Source of the DNA: Alphaproteobacteria bacterium UBA6347
Lineage (GTDB): Bacteria; Pseudomonadota; Alphaproteobacteria; CAAGCB01; CAG-977
Length of the DNA stretch: 9,697 bases
Assembly: GCA_002440235.1 (NCBI GenBank)
Contig: DJRZ01000006.1
Span: 60,171-69,867 of the forward strand
Reading direction: 5' to 3'
Positions 5,401-9,697 of the stretch are shown here, one piece after another. The position numbers and the translations under genes were made by a program. Under the pieces are notes generated by a model. It saw only the letters and a list, made by a program, of their open reading frames with translations, made no database searches and had not been told where the DNA came from. Each line of letters opens with the position of its first letter. The first letter of the stretch is position 1.

Positions 5401-7786
5401 CCATAAACGGACGACCGAACACCGTTGCGGCGTTTTCCGCTTCCGCCGCCGATTGAATGTTTTGTTCAGCCAGCGCGGCGGGACGCGCCATTGTTTCGGG
5501 CGTTATGGCGAACAATGCGCCTTGATTTTCGTCGGGCGCATATCCGCTTTCCTCTTCGGAAACGTTTTCGGCGACGCTTTCGATGTTTCCCGTTTCGTTC
5601 CCTCTGGCTTTGTCTTGGTAATGCTTGTACAGCTCCGTATGAACGGCGAAATTTTCCAGCTTCCCGTCCAGCTCTTCCAAACGCGCGACTTCGCTTTGAA
5701 TGCCCTCCGGCGTAACGTCGAACGACAGCCCCATGGACTTGGCGGCTTCGGGATTGCGCAGCGCGCCTTTAACCGCCTTGATTTTGTCTTTGATATTCTT
5801 TCTGTCAGCCGAAACCAGTTTCGCGATTTGCTCTTGCTCTTTCAGATAAGAATCGTCAAAGCCGAACAAGTTTCCCTGTTCGGCTTTCGTTTCTTTGGCT
5901 TCTCCGCTCCGGCTCAGAATTGACATAAACGCTTTCAACTCTTCCGCCGTCATGGTTTTGGCTTTGGTTAATCCGACTGCTTGCAGTCTTTCGTTTCCGG
6001 GGGCTCCTTCGGCGATTGCGACTGCTGCTCTCTCTGCCACTTTTCCGCCGAGATACGCAGACCTAAGCAAATCCGATCCCATCTTTCCGATGGACCAGCC
6101 GTGTTTTCCCTTAGCGCGCGCAAGAAGTCCTCGCTTACTGGCTTCCCCTTTATCGTATACTGTCCGAGTGAAGTATCTGACATAGTCTTTCGTTGTTCCT
6201 TTCTCGTCTCGAATGTTCTGTTCCGCGTCAAACCGCAACGCTTCTTCTTGCGTGAACCCGTCGGCTTCTCTGACGGTTTGTGCGGGAATCGTCTTTTCCC
6301 CCGTCCGCCGCGCCAGTTCCAAGCGGTGACGTCCGGTGATGACTTCTTTCCGCCCGTCCAAACGCTCCCAGATGACAATCGGGGCTGTCCCGCGGCGGTC
6401 GTACACCCCGCCCAGTTCTTCGCCCGGAACGACGCCTCTGTCGTCCGCGCCCTCTTTAAAATTCGGCACGTCTTCGGACAGCGTGATTTCGTCCAGCGCG
6501 ACCTCGCGGACGGGGTAATCACGGATATTGTCCGATATGCCGACCTTTTTGGCAAGGGCTTCTTTTTGCGTTTCGGTCATATCGGCGACGGTCGCCTCCG
6601 CCTGCTGACGTGAAAATCCCTTTTTCATCAATCCGTTGACGGCGCGCACGGCGGAATGCGACCCGACGCCCATAATCGTGAACGCGCCGATTTCCGCCAG
6701 CATTTGTTCCTTGTCGGGAAACAGTCCGTCCAAAATCTGGTCGGTCGTCGATTTGTCCGATTCGTTCAGCCCCAGAACGGCGCGGGCGACATCGCCCAAG
6801 CGTTCCTCGCCGTATTCGCCCAAAATGCCGTTGAAATAAACCTTGTCGGACAGCATTTTGGAAATGTTCGCGTCGGGCATAACCTTTTTAATTCCGCGGA
6901 ACAGCGCGTCCTTGAACTTGACGGGAATATGCGCTCCCATTCTGGCGGCGGCGGGCTGCATCATTTTGGAAACGGGCGCGGCGATTTTGGAAATGCCGCT
7001 TTGAATAGCGCCGCCCGCCATTTCGCTGGAAACTTCCACCAACGAATCGGCAAACGCTTTTGTCGCCGTCAGCGCGGGGCTTTCGTCCATGTCTTTCAGC
7101 AATAAATCGCCTTTGTCCGTCAGTTCCATCGACCCCGCGAATCTTCGGTCGATATATGCGTTCGCCGTCAACTGCGGCATTGCGGCTGTCGCCGTCGCGG
7201 CTTTTGCTGAAACGGTCAGTGCTTTCTTGGCAAACTCTTTTACGCCTTTTTTGACAGCCTGCTGTGTCGCCGCTTTTGCCGCTTGCGGTGCCGCGCCGGC
7301 GCCGAACGTCGCCATTGCAACGGCAAATTCCGTCATAAACGCGGGGGCTTGGTTCAGTATGTTTCCAATCTGCCCGCCGATTGTCGTGCCGCGCATTTGC
7401 TTTATCATGTCCTCGCGCACTTTGTCGCGAATGTACAGCTTTGCGGCTCCGTCGCCGTTTTTCGCTTTTTCCAGCATCTGCAAATCGGCAATGCCTTCGC
7501 CGGCTTCCAGCCCGCTGCCGATAAACGGCAAAGAACGGACAAGCCCTTTGCCTTTGATAGCTTCGCAAAAACCGATTTGCGGCATTTTGGCGATTTCCGC
7601 GCGCTCTTCTTCCGTGAACAGATTTTCAATCAGCCGCTTTTCGTCTTCCGTTTCACCGATAGTGTCCGACGAATGACGTTCAATCTGTTCTTGAAAAGTC
7701 GGCGCGGGTTCGTCCGCCAGCAAATCCGCGGGGGCGTTGTTTTCGACAGGCTCCATGCCCAATTCCGTTACGAACAAATCCCTCAT
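2459..7786 (-). CDS. giant virion/ejection protein of polyvalent type with ParB-like and HEFGH zincin-like segments
   Basis: At 1775 aa and lying just before the fibre, this is positionally like T7 gp16 (1318 aa), the largest core/ejection protein. Visible parts: an acidic start; a hydrophobic, Ala-rich helical stretch at 131-210; a ParB/sulfiredoxin-like segment at 424-533 with VITGRHRLELARR around GRHR 485-488 and AEQNIRDEKGTTKDY after it; a charged linker to about 800; a long helical region at 813-1040 (RPLKAFGKDIYRK, NPHYIPFYR at 962-970); a zincin-like part with HEFGH at 1110-1114 and a candidate third ligand Glu1174 or Glu1175; then GATQANITFALIRNPLRDT near 1286-1304, recalling LPD38-type phage scaffolds; a hydrophobic stretch near 1458-1476; and a charged coiled-coil end from about 1690. 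I see no convincing lytic transglycosylase domain such as T7 gp16 has. The ATG overlaps the preceding stop by 4 nt and has GAGAGGT 5 bases upstream. Ejection with the genome is inferred from position and size. Confidence 0.85.
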   Translation of the reverse strand: MRDLFVTELGMEPVENNAPADLLADEPAPTFQEQIERHSSDTIGETEDEKRLIENLFTEEERAEIAKMPQIGFCEAIKGKGLVRSLPFIGSGLEAGEGIADLQMLEKAKNGDGAAKLYIRDKVREDMIKQMRGTTIGGQIGNILNQAPAFMTEFAVAMATFGAGAAPQAAKAATQQAVKKGVKEFAKKALTVSAKAATATAAMPQLTANAYIDRRFAGSMELTDKGDLLLKDMDESPALTATKAFADSLVEVSSEMAGGAIQSGISKIAAPVSKMMQPAAARMGAHIPVKFKDALFRGIKKVMPDANISKMLSDKVYFNGILGEYGEERLGDVARAVLGLNESDKSTTDQILDGLFPDKEQMLAEIGAFTIMGVGSHSAVRAVNGLMKKGFSRQQAEATVADMTETQKEALAKKVGISDNIRDYPVREVALDEITLSEDVPNFKEGADDRGVVPGEELGGVYDRRGTAPIVIWERLDGRKEVITGRHRLELARRTGEKTIPAQTVREADGFTQEEALRFDAEQNIRDEKGTTKDYVRYFTRTVYDKGEASKRGLLARAKGKHGWSIGKMGSDLLRSAYLGGKVAERAAVAIAEGAPGNERLQAVGLTKAKTMTAEELKAFMSILSRSGEAKETKAEQGNLFGFDDSYLKEQEQIAKLVSADRKNIKDKIKAVKGALRNPEAAKSMGLSFDVTPEGIQSEVARLEELDGKLENFAVHTELYKHYQDKARGNETGNIESVAENVSEEESGYAPDENQGALFAITPETMARPAALAEQNIQSAAEAENAATVFGRPFMEREADPKDLAAARWTDYLRPLKAFGKDIYRKARLYAGVGGKIETTIKYFTTDLNGKKTGEGLLPIVDDFKAEFGTNQKTAEYDLGGYLIAKRYLEDLEKRDDVYVSDAKIQESLNFAAYLKQKYGENFMRFDHYAERIYDYQQRVSRLLVDSGLMSEKAYAKMLENNPHYIPFYRVLPDDVVKEPTQQNAKSRGILRSKNPLKKIQGSDLDIRNPFASIVTNTAKIVSNAYKNDIKLRVAKMRRAMPSLVKEKLPDRASFDKGLRDLLKAGIKKLGGTYERTNKRLTADGRAFGVYLPVENKIREKFGSDAALAHEFGHMLDYKAGFGKAVLTNDEVREELKELANERLGAVLSEENGRFVRETKQPKKDFADYLYADEELVANLYDAYVNAPELLHSVAPTAEKLVKQYVENSPHEWLKDIHRTLDVGFETMYGELDRAKNIVPYYQNGQKKYIEVHSDLYEALEGVEYWKSPAVIDWLAKYPNALLRWGATQANITFALIRNPLRDTIDASIQSGVGFVPVVDTLRGAYDVLMKTDTYKEWKANGGSFDSFMQLNENSKLNPYRDLFGHASKLRLLNPFFYIEQLGGLFEEGTRVGVYRKGIEKGMSGEEAAFASRDSTIDFAKGGTVSKNLNQYLTFFNANIQGLATMCGKFKEHPVQMSVRAFAELTVPSVLLSWYFTHGPAPDDDKREYAEIPAWRKNTFWNIKIGGRWVTIPKPFAYGAVFATLPQAVVEGSIEGGNIDWKAQAKNIFDAFNIIGDASSALPLLPRIYLELRYNTNFYTGQDIVPAYLTDVEPAEQFTDRTSEIAKFAGELGLSPAQAEHVITSMGAGLVKDVLSLGDMMKAGTPTREAGEMPVVRGIIGREASGYNSESVQKFMDTFDEVERVHNTLKKLGREDGDRADEYAEKHETDLDRYGAMKSTNKEIRAINKELRKIRIDETLTPDQKRDEMRELRKEMTDMAREALDYDKELTEVKK
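2469..2474 (-). promoter_or_regulatory. ribosome binding site of the fibre gene
   Basis: GGAGGT on the minus strand lies 6 bases before the ATG at 2462, inside the last codons of the upstream gene. It is a near-perfect Shine-Dalgarno sequence and fixes the fibre start at the ATGA overlap. A strong site despite the overlap suggests high fibre synthesis independent of complete coupling. Confidence 0.85.
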
Positions 7787-9549
7787 TTTTTACCTCTCAA
7801 TTTTTCCAAAACTTCGGGAATGCTCAATCCCCGCGCCTGTGCCGTATAAATAACCTCTTGCGGCGTATATCCTCGTTCCGACAAAAACAGGGAATCGCTG
7901 TCCGTAAAGCTATACGTCGCGTTTGAAACGGCAAGGTCGGTTTTCGCCCGAACCTTCACGGTCTGTTCGGATACGACCTGTTTTGCCAGCTCTCTGCGTT
8001 TCAATTCGTCCATATCCTTGTTCCATTGGCTGATAAAACTGTCCTGCGCGTCTTGACGCACGGACGACGGCAGATACATGGAAAAAATCGAATTTGCTTC
8101 GTTGACGTTCGGCACGTTTTCGACGGCATACGAAACCGCGCCGCTCATAATGCGTTCGCGCGTTTTCGCGTCCAGCTGCTCCCATTGCGCCCCGTTCGGG
8201 TTTTCCTGCTGCAGCTGGCGCGCCATTCCCTCGATAACCAATCCGTGAACGCTTGCCCGCGTTGCCGTGGATTGAACCCCCATGCCTTTCAGCTTTTCGT
8301 CAACGGCTTTCATTCCCTCGACATACGGGTTTTCCGCCCGTGTCCCGTCGGAATAGCTCCGCCGTGTTTCGTGCATGGACGTTCCGATGATTCCGTTCAA
8401 ATAGGTGTGCGCCTGTTCCTTGGTGATATATCCGGCTTCCAGCGCGCCGTACACGTCGTCGCGCAAGTTCAGCAAATCTTCCATTCCCTTGCCGCGCTGT
8501 GCTTTCAGCCGTTCGGAATCGATTGTTTCCTCGATTTTATCGTCCAGTTCCAGCCGGGCGGCGACCGCCTGCGTCGGATCGGCGGCGTTTTTCCGACCGC
8601 CTCCGAAATTCAGCGTCAAGCCGCCGCCTTTGCCGGATTTTTCAGAAAAGCCGCTCAGCCGCATCAGCGCGTTTTTTTCGTTCTCCGAAATCTTGTCGTT
8701 TTCTTGAATGTCCGCCAGCGTCAAACTGCCGTCGGCGTATTTGTCAAACAGGCGGTTTCCTTCGCTGCCGCGTTCAACCAGCTGATTTAAACCGTCCATA
8801 AAACGCTGTTGCTTGATTTTCAGCGCGGCGGCTCCGACCAAACGCTTTTTATCGGCGGCGTTCAGTCCGAAACTGTCGGCTTCCCGCAACGCCTGCGACG
8901 CGTCCGCGTCCAAAACATACGACGCCCGCGCGAAATTCCACTTGTCCATATCCAAAACGCGCTTCGTCATGGTTTCCTTGTCGATGTATCCGGCGCGGTA
9001 CGAACTTTCCAAATCGGCTTTGTACGAATCCTTGAACGCCGGATTGCCCGATGTCGTGAAATCGTTGCGGTTTCTGTATTCGGACTTGATTAAATTCGCG
9101 TTGTTGTTGTCGATGTACTTTTTGCGGAATGCGCCCGCCAGCTTGCTTTTGGCGACCATTAGGCTGATTTGGTTGTTGCGCGAAAAATCCTGTGCGCTTT
9201 TGGGCAAATCAATGCCGCCGACAATGGCGTCGAAAGCCTTGTCCAGCCTTTCGCTAAACGCTTGTTCCTGCCGGTTCAAATCTTTTTCGTTTGTGTACGG
9301 GACGGCGTTTGCTTCGTCCAATATGCTTTGCGTTTGCTCCGCCAGTTTGTTTTTAGCGTCCAGCTGCACTTCCGCGCTTTGCGTTCTCAGCCATTTTTCC
9401 GCGACGTTCTGCATCGCGTTGCCCAGCCGTTCCGCCGCGCGGGCGACAGGCTCCGCCGAATTGACCGTTTGTCCGCCTCTGGCATGTTCGGTGTGAATGT
9501 TCGCCCGCGTGTTGTACAGGGGCGTTTGATAAACGGGTAATGTCGCCAT
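7783..9549 (-). CDS. predicted internal virion / ejection protein, T7 gp15-like by position
   Basis: This 588-aa protein is polar, with no signal peptide or clear membrane segment. It appears mostly helical: charged Ala/Gln/Glu-rich helices at about 35-110, further helical stretches at 120-300, a Gly-rich linker at 305-318 (GKGGG, then FGGG), and a second helical half from 325 to 588. No catalytic motif is recognisable. Its place between a small Gly-rich protein and a giant protein followed by a tail fibre matches T7 gene 15, which encodes a core protein forming the periplasmic part of the DNA ejection channel. T7 gp15 is longer (747 aa) and sequence similarity was not established, so the role rests on gene order and composition. 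The start ATG lies 4 bases after the upstream stop and has AGAAGGG 8 bases before it. The 3' end overlaps the giant gene by 4 nt, suggesting coupled synthesis of two partners. Confidence 0.75.
   Translation of the reverse strand: MATLPVYQTPLYNTRANIHTEHARGGQTVNSAEPVARAAERLGNAMQNVAEKWLRTQSAEVQLDAKNKLAEQTQSILDEANAVPYTNEKDLNRQEQAFSERLDKAFDAIVGGIDLPKSAQDFSRNNQISLMVAKSKLAGAFRKKYIDNNNANLIKSEYRNRNDFTTSGNPAFKDSYKADLESSYRAGYIDKETMTKRVLDMDKWNFARASYVLDADASQALREADSFGLNAADKKRLVGAAALKIKQQRFMDGLNQLVERGSEGNRLFDKYADGSLTLADIQENDKISENEKNALMRLSGFSEKSGKGGGLTLNFGGGRKNAADPTQAVAARLELDDKIEETIDSERLKAQRGKGMEDLLNLRDDVYGALEAGYITKEQAHTYLNGIIGTSMHETRRSYSDGTRAENPYVEGMKAVDEKLKGMGVQSTATRASVHGLVIEGMARQLQQENPNGAQWEQLDAKTRERIMSGAVSYAVENVPNVNEANSIFSMYLPSSVRQDAQDSFISQWNKDMDELKRRELAKQVVSEQTVKVRAKTDLAVSNATYSFTDSDSLFLSERGYTPQEVIYTAQARGLSIPEVLEKLRGKK
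7792..7798 (-). promoter_or_regulatory. ribosome binding site of the giant virion protein
   Basis: GAGAGGT followed by five A residues precedes the ATG at 7786. It lies within the last codons of the 588-aa gene and supports the start at the ATGA overlap. Confidence 0.75.
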
Positions 9550-9553
9550 TGCC

Positions 9554-9697
9554 TTAACCCTTCTTTACGTTCTTCAATAAATTGGTGGGCTTTCCTACGC
9601 TTCCGCCGGTAGAATCGCCGCCGGTAGAACTTCCGCCCGTCGAACCGCCGCCGTAATGAGCCCCGTATTCTCCCGCCGCGGACAGCAAGCTTGCCGT
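9554..9697 (-). CDS. C-terminal fragment of a small virion protein with Gly/Ser/Thr repeats, possibly gp14-like
   Basis: An open minus-strand frame enters from the right edge and ends at a TAA (9554-9556), giving 47 residues of an otherwise unseen protein. It begins T-A-S-L-L-S-A-A-G-E-Y-G, then runs through a flexible segment of STGG units (STGGS, STGGD, STGGS) and ends in a basic tail, LLKNVKKG. The stop is only 4 bases from the next ATG and its last codons carry that gene's ribosome binding site, which supports real coding. By position it could be the small core protein corresponding to T7 gp14, but the visible tail is low complexity and cannot prove this. The start and full length lie outside the window. 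Confidence 0.7.
   Translation of the reverse strand, partial: TASLLSAAGEYGAHYGGGSTGGSSTGGDSTGGSVGKPTNLLKNVKKG
9558..9564 (-). promoter_or_regulatory. ribosome binding site of the 588-aa gene
   Basis: AGAAGGG lies 8 bases before the ATG at 9549 and overlaps the last codons of the preceding gene. A second AAGG at 9552-9555 is too close to the ATG to serve. The site supports the chosen start. Confidence 0.65.
9603..9644 (-). repeat. 15-bp-period short tandem repeat encoding STGGx
   Basis: The 12-mer CCGCCGGTAGAA (plus strand) occurs exactly at 9603-9614 and 9618-9629, with a diverged third unit at 9633-9644. The period is 15 bases, or five codons, encoding a Ser-Thr-Gly-Gly-x linker in the fragment at the right edge. 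In-frame gain or loss of units would change linker length without breaking the gene. Confidence 0.8.

Noticed and set aside
4784..5923. Long open frame on the plus strand opposite the giant gene (379 codons)
   Set aside because: It lies entirely inside the coding region of the minus-strand giant protein, has no recognisable family pattern, and its Phe/Arg/Gln-rich composition is typical of the complement of a real gene. The minus gene has motifs, ribosome site and operon context.
6188..6517. Annotating the giant protein as a ParB partition protein
   Set aside because: The ParB-like part is about 110 of 1775 residues, there is no ParA or centromere-like repeat nearby, and the gene sits in a structural operon.
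8026..8790. Open frame on the plus strand opposite the 588-aa gene (254 codons)
   Set aside because: No motif or convincing context; composition fits an antisense shadow of the virion gene.

Overview
The window looks like the end of the structural (late) region of a short-tailed, T7-like (podovirus-type) phage or prophage, read entirely from the minus strand. Four genes run right to left with almost no space between them. They are the C-terminal end of a small Gly/Ser/Thr-rich protein (9554-9697, cut by the window), a 588-aa helical protein (7783-9549), a giant 1775-aa multidomain protein (2459-7786) and a 766-aa tail fibre/receptor-binding protein (162-2462). The order small protein, mid-size helical protein, giant protein, fibre matches T7 genes 14-15-16-17. 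This suggests the first three form the internal core/ejection apparatus and the last is the adhesin. The second/third and third/fourth genes overlap by 4 nt (ATGA), and each start has a purine-rich Shine-Dalgarno sequence, so they are probably one translationally coupled operon. The host cannot be named from this sequence; a bacterium using ordinary Shine-Dalgarno initiation is all that can be said.

The main discovery is at the left edge: this phage carries a diversity-generating retroelement (DGR). Minus-strand bases 26 to 1 repeat minus-strand bases 281 to 256, which lie inside the last 39 codons of the fibre gene. In the 26 aligned columns all 20 positions that are not adenine in the edge copy are identical. 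Five of the six positions that are adenine in the edge copy differ in the gene copy. Substitution confined to template adenines is the signature of DGR mutagenic retrohoming. The edge copy is the start of the template repeat (TR), with AAT/AAT/AAC codons, and the gene copy is the variable repeat (VR). The rest of the TR and the expected reverse transcriptase must lie to the left, outside the window.

The fibre fits a DGR target. It has a T7 gp17-like N-terminal anchor, a coiled coil, an Ala/Ser-rich hinge, a Fn3-like module and a C-terminal domain of the C-type-lectin/FGE-like type ending in an LRGG...W..GA.LS block. The 135 bases between fibre stop and TR hold a strong 8-bp G/C hairpin, a second 6-bp hairpin and a possible promoter for the TR transcript. 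The hairpins are candidates for the cis element guiding retrohoming, for a terminator, or for both.

The giant protein is of the polyvalent type. It has an Ala-rich hydrophobic N-terminal region, a ParB/sulfiredoxin-like segment with a GRHR motif (about 424-533), long helical scaffold segments and a zincin-like HEFGH metallopeptidase motif (residues 1110-1114). If ejected with the genome, as T7 gp16 is, it could deliver enzyme activities into the cell. No tRNA, CRISPR array, insertion sequence or integrase is visible.
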